A stretch of 64,000 nucleotides of DNA, taken from the NCBI RefSeq assembly GCF_004214835.1, contig NZ_PIQJ01000001.1, forward strand, positions 186,001 through 250,000, written 5' to 3'. Below the pieces are notes generated by a model that was not told the origin of the DNA, ran no database searches, and saw only the letters and a list, made by a program, of their open reading frames with translations. The translations under genes and the position numbers were made by a program. The DNA comes from Pseudidiomarina tainanensis. Lineage in GTDB: Bacteria; Pseudomonadota; Gammaproteobacteria; Enterobacterales; Alteromonadaceae. Below, one piece after another: positions 1 to 8,454 of this stretch. How positions within the stretch are numbered: position 1 is the stretch's first letter; every line of letters begins with the position of its first letter.

Positions 1-643
1 ATGGAATACCAACCCCAATCATTAATGACAAATCAAACTCAGGCCAAACCCAAACCCATGCCGGCATTGAAAATGTTAATTGGGAGAAATTAAGATCTTG
101 CATGAAGGCTGGTAAACCGATCGCCAGCAAGAGAACCCAGAAAAATACAAACTGTGGGGTGAAATAACGCAACACAAAGAATGCAATCACAAGCGAACCA
201 GCGATAATCGGTTGCTCATAAACTGCCGGCATGACCGCCAATACAAATTTCAACAAAATACCGGCGAGAATCGCCGCGGCTACCGATACCGGAATGTACT
301 TTATCAGGCGATCTGAAATGCCGATTAAACCAAACAGAACAATAAGCGCAGACGAGAAAATAAAAATACCAACAGCCTGAGATAGTGATACGCCCTCGAG
401 TGCCACAATGAGTAACGCAACGCCGGGTGTTGACCAAGCCGTAAATATGGGAGCTTTATAACGCAACGACAAAACAATACTGGTCATGCCCATAGCGAGA
501 CCAAGTGCAAGTAGCCACGAACTTTGCACCGCAGGCGAACCATTGAGCGTTTTCACCGCTTCAAGTATCAGTACCACGGCACTGCTATAACCAACAAATA
601 CGGCCGTAGCGCCGGCAGAAATGTGTGATAGAGAAAATTTCAT
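1..643 (-). CDS. BenE-family benzoate/H+ symporter-like permease (C-terminal part beyond the left edge)
   Basis: The frame read leftward from an ATG at 641-643 stays open to base 1, giving about 214 residues of a strongly hydrophobic protein. It starts MKFSLSHISAGATAVFVGY and contains TAWSTPGVALL, the segment typical of the BenE family, followed by repeated transmembrane helices. BenE proteins are inner-membrane transporters of benzoate-like aromatic acids and normally have about 390-400 residues, so roughly half the gene is missing at the window edge. It is divergent from the phosphoribosyltransferase gene on the other strand. The substrate cannot be told from the sequence, because many BenE relatives outside aromatic-degradation operons have no known substrate and no aromatic catabolic genes are visible here. 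Family assignment is fairly sure, substrate is not. Confidence 0.8.
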   Translation of the reverse strand, partial: MKFSLSHISAGATAVFVGYSSAVVLILEAVKTLNGSPAVQSSWLLALGLAMGMTSIVLSLRYKAPIFTAWSTPGVALLIVALEGVSLSQAVGIFIFSSALIVLFGLIGISDRLIKYIPVSVAAAILAGILLKFVLAVMPAVYEQPIIAGSLVIAFFVLRYFTPQFVFFWVLLLAIGLPAFMQDLNFSQLTFSMPAWVWVWPEFDLSLMIGVGIP

Positions 644-723
644 GCATTTGTTTCCAAAACGGGACATCGATGAACTATTGTCATATTAAGCATATTGCCG
701 TTTTTAGGGAACGACAAAACCGA

Positions 724-1386
724 ATGAAGTTACCATTTAAAAATCGTCGAGAAGCCGGAGAACAACTGGCAAGCGAATTAGCATCGATGACCAGTCTCAC
801 CAATGTTCTTGTCTTGGCACTGCCGCGCGGCGGTGTTCCAGTGGCAGAGCCAATTGCGCAGCGGCTCGGCGTGCCGCTTTCCGTTTTACTTGTTCGAAAA
901 TTGGGTGTTCCTGGTCAACCCGAGGTAGCGATGGGCGCAATTTCAGAGAACGGTGTTCGTGTACTTAACAATGAGATAGTGGAAACTTTGGCGATTGATA
1001 CGCGCGAGATCGCCCGTATCGAACAACGTGAGCGCCAAGAACTAGAGCGCCGTCAACAACTCTATCGCTCGGGAACTCCATTACCCAAAGTTACGGGAAA
1101 AACTGTCATTTTAGTTGATGATGGGCTGGCGACAGGAGCAACAATGAAGGCAGCGATTAAAGTGCTTAAACGAGATGAAGCCGGCACTATCGTGGTGGCA
1201 GTTCCCGTTGCCGCCCGCGAAACCGCGCTGGAAATACGAAGCGATATTGATAGGTTGGTCTGTTTGGCGAAACCGTATCCGTTTGCTGCTATCGGTTATT
1301 GGTATCAGGATTTCTCGCAAGTAAGAGACGATGAGGTGCTAGAAATTATTCAGCGACATTCATCTAAATTCGGAAACGCAGTATAA
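724..1386 (+). CDS. Phosphoribosyltransferase-domain protein
   Basis: A 220-residue cytosolic protein of the type I phosphoribosyltransferase fold. The PRPP-binding loop VILVDDGLATGATM lies at about residues 127-140: two acidic residues, then small residues and Thr. The N-terminal LALPRGGVPVAEPIA stretch is typical of the stand-alone 'predicted phosphoribosyltransferase' family (COG1926), whose substrate is unknown. I place the start at 724 (MKLPFKNRREAG) rather than at the ATG 99 bases upstream. Homology begins here, and the longer version would overlap the divergent BenE gene and has no family-like sequence. A GGGA lies about 13 bases upstream, so the ribosome binding site is only moderate. 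The gene stands alone, followed by ybiT about 95 bases downstream. Fold assignment is firm; the reaction is not known. Confidence 0.85.
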   Translation: MKLPFKNRREAGEQLASELASMTSLTNVLVLALPRGGVPVAEPIAQRLGVPLSVLLVRKLGVPGQPEVAMGAISENGVRVLNNEIVETLAIDTREIARIEQRERQELERRQQLYRSGTPLPKVTGKTVILVDDGLATGATMKAAIKVLKRDEAGTIVVAVPVAARETALEIRSDIDRLVCLAKPYPFAAIGYWYQDFSQVRDDEVLEIIQRHSSKFGNAV

Positions 1387-1481
1387 GCGCTAATTTTATT
1401 TGCTGAAACCGCAAACTTCCTTTGTGTTTTTCGTCCAAACCACGTAGATTACGCGCCTATTTTTTGTTCGGGTGTTTAAAC

Positions 1482-3074
1482 GTGATTTCTGCTGCAAATA
1501 TCACCATGCAATTTGGTGCAAAACCTCTTTTTGAAAACATTTCTGTTAAGTTTGGCGAAGGTAATCGCTATGGTTTGATTGGCGCAAACGGCTGCGGCAA
1601 GTCAACGTTCATGCGTATCCTTAGTGGCGAGCAAGAGCCATCAGCCGGAAACGTTTCTATTGAACCAAATATGCGCGTGGGTAAATTGCGCCAAGATCAG
1701 TTTGCCTACGAGCAATACAGTGTCATTGATACGGTGATTATGGGCCATGAAGAATTATGGCAAGTAAAAGCCGAACGCGATCGCATTTATGGCATGGCCG
1801 AAATGAGCGAAGAAGACGGCATGCGGGTGGCTGACCTTGAGGTTGCCTTTGCTGAAATGGATGGTTACACCGCTGAGTCACGTGCAGGTGAACTTTTATT
1901 AGGCGTTGGCATTCCGTTGGAATCTCACTTCGGATTAATGAGCGAGATTGCGCCGGGCTTAAAGTTACGTGTGCTATTGGCGCAAGTGTTGTTCTCTGAC
2001 CCAGACATCATGTTGCTTGACGAACCAACCAACAACTTGGATATCAACACCATTCGTTGGCTGGAAAACATTCTGAACGATCGCCAAGCTACCATGATCA
2101 TTATTTCGCACGACCGTCATTTCTTAAACAGTGTGTGTACGCATATGGCGGATATTGATTATGGCGAATTACGCGTTTATCCCGGCAATTACGACCAATA
2201 CATGTTTGCTGCGACGCAAGCGCGTGAGCAATTGCTCAATGATAATGCGAAAAAGAAAGAGAAGATTGCCGAATTACAACAATTTGTGAGTCGCTTCTCG
2301 GCAAACGCCTCGAAGGCAAAGCAAGCCACGTCACGTGCAAAGCAAATTGAAAAAATCCAGCTTGCCGAAGTAAAAGCTTCAAGCCGAGTTAGTCCATTTA
2401 TTCGCTTCGAACAAGAAAAGAAGCTCTATCGATTAGCGCTTGAAATGGAAGGCGTAAGCAAATCATTCGACGAACTACAGGTGCTTCGTAAGTTGAGCGC
2501 CATGATTGAAGTCGGCGAGAAAGTCGCGATACTCGGTGCCAATGGTATCGGCAAAACCACGTTGCTCAAATGCTTGGTTGGGCAACATCCAGTTGATAGT
2601 GGCATGATCAAATGGTCTGAAAACGTCAATATTGGTTATTACGCACAGGACCATGCCGATTGGTTTAAAGAAAAAATCACTGTATTTGACTGGATGAGTC
2701 AGTGGAAGCAGCCGCACCATGATGAACAAGCTGTGCGTGGCGTGCTTGGCCGTATGTTGTTTTCTCAGGACGACATTAAAAAGCCGGTCACAATTTTGTC
2801 GGGTGGCGAAAAGGGCCGCATGATTTTCGGAAAGCTGATTATGCAGCGTCCGAACATTTTGATTATGGATGAGCCGACCAACCACTTAGATATGGAATCG
2901 ATTGAAGCGTTGAACCTCGCGCTTGAGCATTACGACGGTACGTTACTGTTCGTGAGTCACGACCGTGAATTTGTGTCATCGCTCGCCACGCGCATCATCG
3001 AATTGACCGAGAGCGGCATGCGAGACTTCTCAGGCACTTATGACGACTATTTGCGCCAGCTAGCTGTTGATTAA
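1482..3074 (+). CDS. ybiT: ABC-F family ATPase YbiT
   Basis: A 530-residue soluble protein with two ABC ATPase domains and no membrane segments, colinear with E. coli YbiT (also 530 residues). Walker A motifs are GANGCGKST (about residue 39) and GANGIGKTT (about 351). The first signature loop is the atypical APGLKLR seen in YbiT, and the second is LSGGEKGR. Both Walker B/D-loop segments are intact ([10 protein letters not shown] and [10 protein letters not shown]). The linker between domains is Lys/Ala rich ([12 protein letters not shown]). ABC-F proteins act on the ribosome as translation factors. I use the GTG at 1482 (reads (M)[11 protein letters not shown]), which gives the family length. 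The ATG 60 bases upstream adds 20 residues unlike the family. An inverted repeat just after the stop probably ends transcription. Confidence 0.95.
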   Translation: MISAANITMQFGAKPLFENISVKFGEGNRYGLIGANGCGKSTFMRILSGEQEPSAGNVSIEPNMRVGKLRQDQFAYEQYSVIDTVIMGHEELWQVKAERDRIYGMAEMSEEDGMRVADLEVAFAEMDGYTAESRAGELLLGVGIPLESHFGLMSEIAPGLKLRVLLAQVLFSDPDIMLLDEPTNNLDINTIRWLENILNDRQATMIIISHDRHFLNSVCTHMADIDYGELRVYPGNYDQYMFAATQAREQLLNDNAKKKEKIAELQQFVSRFSANASKAKQATSRAKQIEKIQLAEVKASSRVSPFIRFEQEKKLYRLALEMEGVSKSFDELQVLRKLSAMIEVGEKVAILGANGIGKTTLLKCLVGQHPVDSGMIKWSENVNIGYYAQDHADWFKEKITVFDWMSQWKQPHHDEQAVRGVLGRMLFSQDDIKKPVTILSGGEKGRMIFGKLIMQRPNILIMDEPTNHLDMESIEALNLALEHYDGTLLFVSHDREFVSSLATRIIELTESGMRDFSGTYDDYLRQLAVD

Positions 3075-3089
3075 TGCCATAAATATGAG

Positions 3090-3127
3090 TGCGGCAATTG
3101 ATTTCTTAATTGAAGAATCTTGCCGCA
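3090..3127. terminator. Hairpin between convergent genes, probable bidirectional terminator
   Basis: TGCGGCAA (3090-3097) and TTGCCGCA (3120-3127) are perfect inverted arms, with a smaller inner stem TTCTT/AAGAA. The structure starts 15 bases after the ybiT stop and covers the last codons of the convergent amidohydrolase gene. A short T-run (CATTTT) follows on the + strand. Terminator function is inferred from position. Confidence 0.55.
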
Positions 3128-4011
3128 TTTTCGTACGTGATCTTCCTTCTTTGTCGCTCGGATAAAAACTCAAAGCTTTCTAGTCGGTCACGTATAGCTG
3201 TCAATGGCATGTTATCCGTTCCCAGCAATAATCGATCTTCTAACCCTGCATCAATAAAGCTCTTGAGGAGCCTACGGTGAAGTGCGACCGGCATCACACT
3301 ATTGAGAATTGACATGTCCGCGTAGACGTTTGGAAATTCTTGCATTAACTCGATAGCTTCTTTGTGAAAACGAACTTCGCCCGCATGCATTAGCCAGATC
3401 TTCAATTGAGGATGTTGCTCGAGTACAGGTTTTAGTAAAAGCGGATTACCTAACTCGGCACTGAAATTAGGGCAACATCCTTCTGGGCGCTCTCTGGGAG
3501 GTGGGCCATCTGCCGCATGAATTCCCACGGGAATCGCCATTTTTTCGGCAAGAGCAAAGTATGGTTGAAGCTGTTCATCGGTTGGTGCCATGCCGTAATA
3601 AACGTAGAGCAACTCTCCCATAACTGTCATACGGCCACTAGTAAATTGCTCTTCTAACCAGTTGATATCCGGCCAACCGTTATTGTCAGCAAAGCATGGA
3701 TACATTCGTGGATAAACACCGTCGGTACAGGGAAAAGATGCGCCCACTCGGAATCGCGACGGTGCTTTTTGTTGCCATGCATAGGCGAGCTCGTTATCTG
3801 CACCCGAGAGGACTGCAAATTGAACATTGTGTTCATCCATTTCTGCTAAAACAGAATCAACCGTAATCCCTCTCTCATTTGTCGCATGCAAATGCGCATT
3901 GATGATAGGTGGTGGTTCGCCAGTGCGATTGCTTTGTTCTTGCGACGAAGCCGCTAGCACCGAAAAAGTTGCGAACGTTAGCATTCCCAAAAGGGTCAAT
4001 CGTAGCCACAT
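3106..4011 (-). CDS. Secreted amidohydrolase-family (amidohydrolase_2-like) metal-dependent hydrolase
   Basis: A 301-residue protein starting MWLRLTLLGMLTFATFSVLAAS, a signal peptide, so probably periplasmic. The mature part is a TIM-barrel hydrolase. PIINAHLHA near residue 40 holds the paired metal histidines (the usual Asp before HxH is Asn here), IHAADG and LMHAGEV carry further histidines, and LLLGTDNMP near residue 260 has the metal Asp. This layout fits the amidohydrolase_2 group (decarboxylase/lactonase-like) rather than imidazolonepropionase types. I chose ATG 4011, eight bases after a GAGG, over the TTG six bases upstream. It converges with ybiT and is transcribed alone. Substrate unknown. 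Confidence 0.75.
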   Translation of the reverse strand: MWLRLTLLGMLTFATFSVLAASSQEQSNRTGEPPPIINAHLHATNERGITVDSVLAEMDEHNVQFAVLSGADNELAYAWQQKAPSRFRVGASFPCTDGVYPRMYPCFADNNGWPDINWLEEQFTSGRMTVMGELLYVYYGMAPTDEQLQPYFALAEKMAIPVGIHAADGPPPRERPEGCCPNFSAELGNPLLLKPVLEQHPQLKIWLMHAGEVRFHKEAIELMQEFPNVYADMSILNSVMPVALHRRLLKSFIDAGLEDRLLLGTDNMPLTAIRDRLESFEFLSERQRRKITYENAARFFN

Positions 4012-4164
4012 AATCAAGGCCTCGTCATCATGGTTTTGGAATAACAGTTCAACTATAGCCCATTCTCAGCAAAGCAGAATGAAGAGGTTTTCATTACCTA
4101 TAAGGCAGGGCATTATGTCACTCTGACTATCGGTAAAATGATCACACTCTCTCGAGGTATTGAA

Positions 4165-4524
4165 TTGAAATATTACCTATCAGCATTGGTTCTTGGCCTA
4201 TCGGCTTGTGCGACAACGCCGCAATTCAGTCATTTTGAATGTTTTGAATCGCGTGAACAGGCCCAGCAAGTTGGTAGTAATATTTTTCATGCAGGATTTA
4301 CCGAACATGTTGGTCATCGGCTAGGGCTTTCGTCGATTAGCAGCGTAAAGGGGCTAGGGTTAACATGGGGCGGAATTGAGCCGACTGATTACTGTGAGTC
4401 GGGACATCCGTTAATTGTCATGTATGACTCGAGTGATTCCGATTATGACTCAGAGCAGGTGATGTTTTGGAGTAAGATAATTTTTCGGGAAATGATTTCT
4501 GAAGTTAAGAAGGCAGAACAATGA
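4165..4524 (+). CDS. Small hypothetical lipoprotein upstream of the DUF2891 gene
   Basis: About 119 residues. Read from a TTG at 4165 the protein begins MKYYLSALVLGLSACATT, an ideal lipoprotein signal with lipobox LSAC and the modified Cys near residue 15. This TTG sits seven bases after GAGGT (4153-4157). The in-frame ATG 27 bases upstream (4138) would put the ribosome binding site inside the gene and has a poor site of its own, so TTG is preferred. The mature part has no motif I recognise (one region reads LGLTWGGIEPTDYCESG). Its stop overlaps the DUF2891 start in an ATGA, so the two are probably translated together and may act in the same envelope process. Function unknown. Confidence 0.6.
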   Translation: MKYYLSALVLGLSACATTPQFSHFECFESREQAQQVGSNIFHAGFTEHVGHRLGLSSISSVKGLGLTWGGIEPTDYCESGHPLIVMYDSSDSDYDSEQVMFWSKIIFREMISEVKKAEQ

Positions 4525-5603
4525 AAAAATTAACGAGCGTTGCAGTTTTTCTCTCTTTTGGGTTGCTTGGACAAGCTCAAGCCAGCACCGAGAGTTCGCA
4601 TGAATTAACACTCACTGAGGCGGACAAGTTAATCACGTTGCCACTGCACTGTGTTGAAACACCTTATCCATACAAAACTGGGATTGTGCTCGGTAGCGCG
4701 GAAGATCTAAAAGAACCTTCACAACATCATCCAATATTTTATGGTTGCTTTGATTGGCACAGCGCAGCCCACGGTTATTGGTCGTTGGTAACCTTACTCC
4801 GTCAATTTCCAGATATGGCGCATGCAACGCAAGCTCGCGAAGTATTAACGCGCAATCTCACCAAAGAAAATGGCCTGCGCGAAGCGGAATTTTTCGCCAA
4901 AGACATCAATAAGGCCTTTGAACGCACCTATGGCTGGGCCTGGTTACTTAAATTAGCGGATGAGTTGAACGCTTGGGATGATCCAATGGCGGCAGAGCTT
5001 TCAGCAAACCTGCAACCGCTGGTTGATGTGATTGTGCAGCGTTACATGGAATTTCTACCACAACTGGTTTACCCAGTGCGTGTTGGTGAACACACGAATA
5101 CAGCTTTCGGATTGAGTTTTGCTTATGACTACGCAGTCAATCACGATTTGACCGAACTTGAGCAACTCATCGAAGCCCGAGCAAAAGCTTATTTTCTTAC
5201 TGATAAAAATTGCCCAATCAGCTGGGAGCCGAGCGGGTATGACTTCATTTCGCCATGTTTAGAAGAAATTGGTCTGATGCAGCGCGTGCTACCCCAAAAA
5301 GAGTTTCTCGTGTGGTTAGCTGAGTTTATGCCGCAACTTGCTGATAAAAATTATCAGCTTGAAGTCGGTCAAGTTAGTGATCGCAGCGATGGCAAGTTGG
5401 TTCATCTTGATGGTCTGAACTTCAGCCGCGCTTGGAACTTGTATGCGCTCGCCAATGCTTATCCACAGTACGCTCATTTGCGGGCATTAGCTGATAAGCA
5501 TTTTGCTCATTCATACCCTAATTTAATCGGCGATAGCTATGAAGGCGGGCACTGGCTGGGTAGTTTTGCGATTCAGGCACTCAATCAGTCACAAGCACAA
5601 TAG
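4521..5603 (+). CDS. Secreted DUF2891-family protein
   Basis: A 360-residue exported protein: signal peptide MKKLTSVAVFLSFGLLGQAQAS, then a mostly helical domain. The early segment HPIFYGCFDWHSAAHGYWSL and the later EPSGYDFISPCLEE and LDGLNFSRAWNL are hallmarks I associate with DUF2891, an alpha-helical (alpha/alpha-barrel-like) family of unknown activity often found near secreted hydrolases. Conserved aromatic, His and Glu residues in these motifs resemble glycan- or peptide-binding clefts, but no reaction is established. Translation is coupled to the preceding lipoprotein by a 4-base ATGA overlap. No terminator-like hairpin is seen in the 110 bases that follow. Confidence 0.8.
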   Translation: MKKLTSVAVFLSFGLLGQAQASTESSHELTLTEADKLITLPLHCVETPYPYKTGIVLGSAEDLKEPSQHHPIFYGCFDWHSAAHGYWSLVTLLRQFPDMAHATQAREVLTRNLTKENGLREAEFFAKDINKAFERTYGWAWLLKLADELNAWDDPMAAELSANLQPLVDVIVQRYMEFLPQLVYPVRVGEHTNTAFGLSFAYDYAVNHDLTELEQLIEARAKAYFLTDKNCPISWEPSGYDFISPCLEEIGLMQRVLPQKEFLVWLAEFMPQLADKNYQLEVGQVSDRSDGKLVHLDGLNFSRAWNLYALANAYPQYAHLRALADKHFAHSYPNLIGDSYEGGHWLGSFAIQALNQSQAQ

Positions 5604-5686
5604 ATAGGTAAACGTAGCGGCTATAGCGAAACAATCTAACTTAGAAAAATTCGTTCGTTCATAATTTGTACATAGAGGCTTATATT

Positions 5687-5714
5687 GAGCGCCACTACCT
5701 AATAGGAGGCGCTC
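5687..5714 (+). promoter_or_regulatory. Leader hairpin enclosing the ribosome binding site of the 2OG oxygenase gene
   Basis: GAGCGCC (5687-5693) is perfectly complementary to GGCGCTC (5708-5714), which abuts the ATG at 5715. Inside the loop CCT can pair with AGG. The strong ribosome binding site AGGAGG (5704-5709) lies within this structure, so it could be masked in the mRNA. Regulatory meaning is inferred only. Confidence 0.4.
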
Positions 5715-6764
5715 ATGAACGCTGCGACATTACCGATTATCTCTTTAACATCACTTGATTCTGATGAAGGCTTGGCGCAGTTGCGCCACGCCGCAAGTGA
5801 AGTTGGCTTCTTCTATCTTGTCGATCACGGTATCAGTTCTGCTGCGCAGCAAGATTATTTAGCACTTAGTAGAGCATTCTTTCAGCTTTCAGCTGAGCAA
5901 AAGCAAGCCGTTGATATGCTCAATTCCCCGCATTTTCGCGGTTATAACGCGATGGGGAATGAAATGACCGCCGGTCGGCTTGATGCGCGCGAGCAATTCG
6001 ACTGGATGAATGAAGAGCTGGCGCTTTCCGCTGAGCAACTCAAGTACCCTTGGCAAAAGCTGATCGGTCCGAATTTGTGGCCAAGCGCTATGCCAACACT
6101 CAAACCGACATTAACGAAGCTACAAACTAAGTTAAGCGACATTACGGTTGATTTACTCCAGAAGCTTTGTGAGTCACTGGGTGTTGATGCTCATGCACTT
6201 GATCATACCATTGGTGCGCAGCCCTATACTCATGCCAAACTGATTCGTTATCCGGCGCAACAGTTGCCACAACAAGGCGTTGGTGCGCATAAAGATCCGG
6301 GCTACCTGACATTGGTCATGCAAGACTCACAAAGCGGCCTCAAAGTGGAACGTGGTAACGAGTGGATTGATGTCGCACCAATTCCGGGCGCTTTAGTCGT
6401 GAATATTGGTGAGTTATTGGAGCTTGCCTCGAACGGATTCTTAAAAGCAACCAATCACAAGGTTGAAAGCCCAATTCAAGGTGAAGAGCGTTACTCCATT
6501 GCTTTCTTTATGGCTGCCCAATTATCCGCGACAGTACCGGTACTTTCTTTGCCGCCAGAGCTGAAATCGCGTGCATTAGGTCCATCGGTTGATCCGAATA
6601 ACCCACTACTGACCGATGTCGGCAATAATGTGCTGAAAGGACGCTTACGCTCGCACCCTCACGTAACACGGAAGCATTACTGCGATAAACCGTTAAGGCA
6701 TTTATTAGCGAAAAGCTTCGCACATACGCCGACCGCTGACATTTGTGATGAGTGCCGTGCTTAA
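5715..6764 (+). CDS. 2-oxoglutarate/Fe(II)-dependent dioxygenase (isopenicillin N synthase-like)
   Basis: A 349-residue cytosolic protein. The N-terminal DIOX_N part (residues 5-120, with ASEVGFFYLVDHGI) and C-terminal 2OG-Fe(II) domain match the isopenicillin N synthase/flavanone hydroxylase type. The iron ligands are visible as HxD in GAHKDPGYLTLVMQD (about residues 191-193) and the His of TNHKVESP (about 247). RYSIAFF about 14 residues later supplies the Arg-x-Ser that binds 2-oxoglutarate. The family couples 2OG decarboxylation to oxidation of an organic substrate; bacterial stand-alone members are mostly uncharacterised. The C-terminal tail contains CDECRA, possibly metal binding. The start is supported by AGGAGG five bases upstream. 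It is transcribed alone. Confidence 0.85.
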   Translation: MNAATLPIISLTSLDSDEGLAQLRHAASEVGFFYLVDHGISSAAQQDYLALSRAFFQLSAEQKQAVDMLNSPHFRGYNAMGNEMTAGRLDAREQFDWMNEELALSAEQLKYPWQKLIGPNLWPSAMPTLKPTLTKLQTKLSDITVDLLQKLCESLGVDAHALDHTIGAQPYTHAKLIRYPAQQLPQQGVGAHKDPGYLTLVMQDSQSGLKVERGNEWIDVAPIPGALVVNIGELLELASNGFLKATNHKVESPIQGEERYSIAFFMAAQLSATVPVLSLPPELKSRALGPSVDPNNPLLTDVGNNVLKGRLRSHPHVTRKHYCDKPLRHLLAKSFAHTPTADICDECRA

Positions 6765-6780
6765 TCGAAACTTTTGATAA

Positions 6781-6844
6781 AATGATACCCTAAGGTTGCA
6801 AAATGATACCTTTAGGTTATATTGTGAAACCTAAAGGTATCATT
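6781..6844. promoter_or_regulatory. Three-half-site operator candidate upstream of the membrane/XRE operon
   Basis: AATGATACCTTTAGGTT (6802-6818) is followed after nine bases by its exact inverse AACCTAAAGGTATCATT (6828-6844). A third, directly repeated copy with two mismatches, AATGATACCCTAAGGTT, lies at 6781-6797, 21 bases (two helical turns) away. The cluster ends 25 bases before the membrane-protein start. Autoregulation by the small XRE protein of this operon is a natural but untested guess. Confidence 0.6.
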
Positions 6845-6869
6845 GTGATGCCTCCATGAGGATACGTTT

Positions 6870-7352
6870 ATGTCGAAATGGTCAGCAGAAGCGCAGGCGA
6901 AATCGCTCAAATATGGCGCTTATATCTCGCTTATAAGTGGTGTTTACTTCACGATTATGTTGGTGTCTAAATGGTTGGAGCTTGCCGGTAAGAATGTTGG
7001 TGAGTGGCCTAATATTCTGATGGTTCTTGTCGCATTACTATTTGTAGGTGTCGTGGCACGAATGAGTGCAGGCAGTCATAAGCTAGCCGGTGGCTGGCGC
7101 GAAATGCTCGGTATTTATAGTGACGAATTCACGCGTGAAACAAGTCGTAAAGCCAATGCGCGAGCGTTTGTCGGTTTAGTCATTGTGTTGATTCCGGGTG
7201 CATTGATTGGTGACAACCTCGAAGCAACGCTTATTGGAAGCTACGTGACGGTCAGCACTTATAGTTTAACGCTCATCGTCGTCGGAACTTTAATGTGGTC
7301 ATTGTCGGTGTTGTGGGAAATGCGAGACCAAGGAGACGATGATAATGGATGA
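6870..7352 (+). CDS. Small four-helix membrane protein paired with an XRE regulator
   Basis: A 160-residue protein with about four transmembrane segments (near residues 17-35, 47-65, 98-116 and 128-150) and a polar loop between helices 2 and 3 (SAGSHKLAGGWREMLGIYSDEFTRE). No enzyme motif is visible. It is followed with overlap by a 71-residue XRE-type regulator, the same arrangement as the pair at 23660-24291. Such membrane-protein/YozG-like regulator pairs are common in bacteria but poorly understood. The start has a GAGG nine bases upstream, preceded by a striking operator-like repeat. The last codons overlap the next gene, so the two proteins are probably made in a fixed ratio. Function unknown. 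Confidence 0.7.
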   Translation: MSKWSAEAQAKSLKYGAYISLISGVYFTIMLVSKWLELAGKNVGEWPNILMVLVALLFVGVVARMSAGSHKLAGGWREMLGIYSDEFTRETSRKANARAFVGLVIVLIPGALIGDNLEATLIGSYVTVSTYSLTLIVVGTLMWSLSVLWEMRDQGDDDNG

Positions 7353-7560
7353 TCAGGTTCTGAATAATTTGCCAACATTTCGAGTAAAGCATGGCATGTC
7401 GCAACAAGAGCTGGCTGATGCTATCGGGGTATCGCGCAAAACCATCAGTACCATTGAAACACGTCGGTTCACACCGTCCGTAGTGATTGCTTTAAAGTTG
7501 GCAAGTTTCTTTAACGTGCCTGTTGAAGAAATTTTCACTTTAGAGGTTAGTTCATCATAA
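7345..7560 (+). CDS. Small XRE/Cro-CI-type transcriptional regulator
   Basis: A 71-residue protein that is almost only a helix-turn-helix: RVKHGMSQQELADAIGVSRK, then TISTIETRRFTPSVVIALKL and FFNVPVEEIF. This is the YozG-like class of single-domain XRE regulators. ATG 7345 lies nine bases after AGGAG (7331-7335). An in-frame ATG at 7339 is only three bases from that site and therefore less likely. The gene overlaps the end of the membrane-protein gene. It probably binds the repeats at 6781-6844 and represses its own operon, although this is inferred. It differs in sequence from the 23660 regulator but shares its size and context. Confidence 0.85.
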   Translation: MDDQVLNNLPTFRVKHGMSQQELADAIGVSRKTISTIETRRFTPSVVIALKLASFFNVPVEEIFTLEVSSS

Positions 7561-7606
7561 TGAATCTATTATGGTAGAGAACGTCAATCCGCATAAGGAA
7601 ATCAAA

Positions 7607-8317
7607 ATGAAAGCAATGGTACTCGCGCTGACTTCGTTAAGCCTGTTATCAGGCTGTGTGGTCTACGCAAATGTGTCAGATGATGGTGATTTTTGGAGCG
7701 ATAGTGAGCTTCAACATGAAACACGGAAGCTATCGTTAGATATGACTGATATTGAAGAAATGAAGGCTGATACTGGTGCCGGAAGTTTAGAAATTATCGG
7801 TGAAGCGGGTCGTACCCGAATTGATGTGGTTGCAGAGGTTTATTATCGTGACGCTGACGACATTCAGTTGTCGCTAGAGAAAACCGGCGGTAACGCAGTT
7901 TTAACTGCCGACTTTGCGAGCAATTCCTACCGGGGTGACAACCCTTATATCAATTTAACAGCGCGTGTACCGGCTGCGCTCAGTATTGATTTGAATGATG
8001 GGTCGGGCTCTATCGTACTGCGCGACGTGATGGGTGATCTCGCTATCGAAGATGGTACAGGTAGCATCACCATCGAAAATGGCGGGAATGTTGAAATAGA
8101 TGACGGCTCGGGCTCAATCACAGTGCGAAATCTGCGTGGTAATCTCAATATTGAAGACGGTTCAGGCTCCATTGATATTCAACAAGTGAATGGCAAGGTG
8201 ACGATTATCGATGGTTCTGGCAGCATCGAAGTACGCGATGTTGGTGATTTAAATATTATTGAAAGTGGTTCTGGTAGTTTGCGCATTGAAGGTGTTGGGA
8301 GTTCTCTTTTAAATTGA
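7607..8317 (+). CDS. Lipoprotein with DUF4097-like beta-solenoid repeats (DGSGSI motif)
   Basis: About 236 residues from MKAMVLALTSLSLLSGCVVY, a lipoprotein signal with lipobox LSGC. The start at 7607 follows AAGGAA by eight bases; the earlier in-frame ATG at 7571 would spoil the signal peptide. Residues about 50-230 form a putative-adhesin-like (DUF4097) domain. Its second half holds six turns of a repeat of roughly 17-18 residues, each with DGSGSI or a close variant (DGTGSI, SGSGSL), as expected for a right-handed parallel beta solenoid. It lies 46 bases after the XRE gene and probably belongs to the same operon. Such proteins are thought to act in envelope-stress or adhesion contexts, but no ligand is known. 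Confidence 0.7.
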   Translation: MKAMVLALTSLSLLSGCVVYANVSDDGDFWSDSELQHETRKLSLDMTDIEEMKADTGAGSLEIIGEAGRTRIDVVAEVYYRDADDIQLSLEKTGGNAVLTADFASNSYRGDNPYINLTARVPAALSIDLNDGSGSIVLRDVMGDLAIEDGTGSITIENGGNVEIDDGSGSITVRNLRGNLNIEDGSGSIDIQQVNGKVTIIDGSGSIEVRDVGDLNIIESGSGSLRIEGVGSSLLN

Positions 8318-8412
8318 CGAACAGTGAGAGATCGCTGACACCGCAATGAACGTTGGTTAGAACTGATGACGTTTATTCATTTCAACGTTCGCTCGCGCTA
8401 CTAGCAATTCAG

Positions 8413-8443
8413 GCGCTGAACAATTGAAGTAATTGCTCAGCGC
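8413..8443. terminator. Hairpin between convergent genes
   Basis: GCGCTGAACAATT (8413-8425) pairs with AATTGCTCAGCGC (8431-8443), 12 of 13 positions, around a 5-base loop. It lies between two genes that point at each other. There is no long T-run on either side, so termination strength is uncertain. Confidence 0.45.
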
Positions 8444-8454
8444 TCCCGGTTTAA

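Noticed and set aside
2475-2885. 136-codon antisense frame inside ybiT
   Set aside because: It lies opposite highly conserved ABC motifs and has no family or ribosome binding site; a shadow of the real gene.
7980-8290. Short-period direct repeats as a CRISPR-like array
   Set aside because: The repeats are in frame inside a lipoprotein gene and encode the DGSGSI solenoid turns; spacers are not unique.
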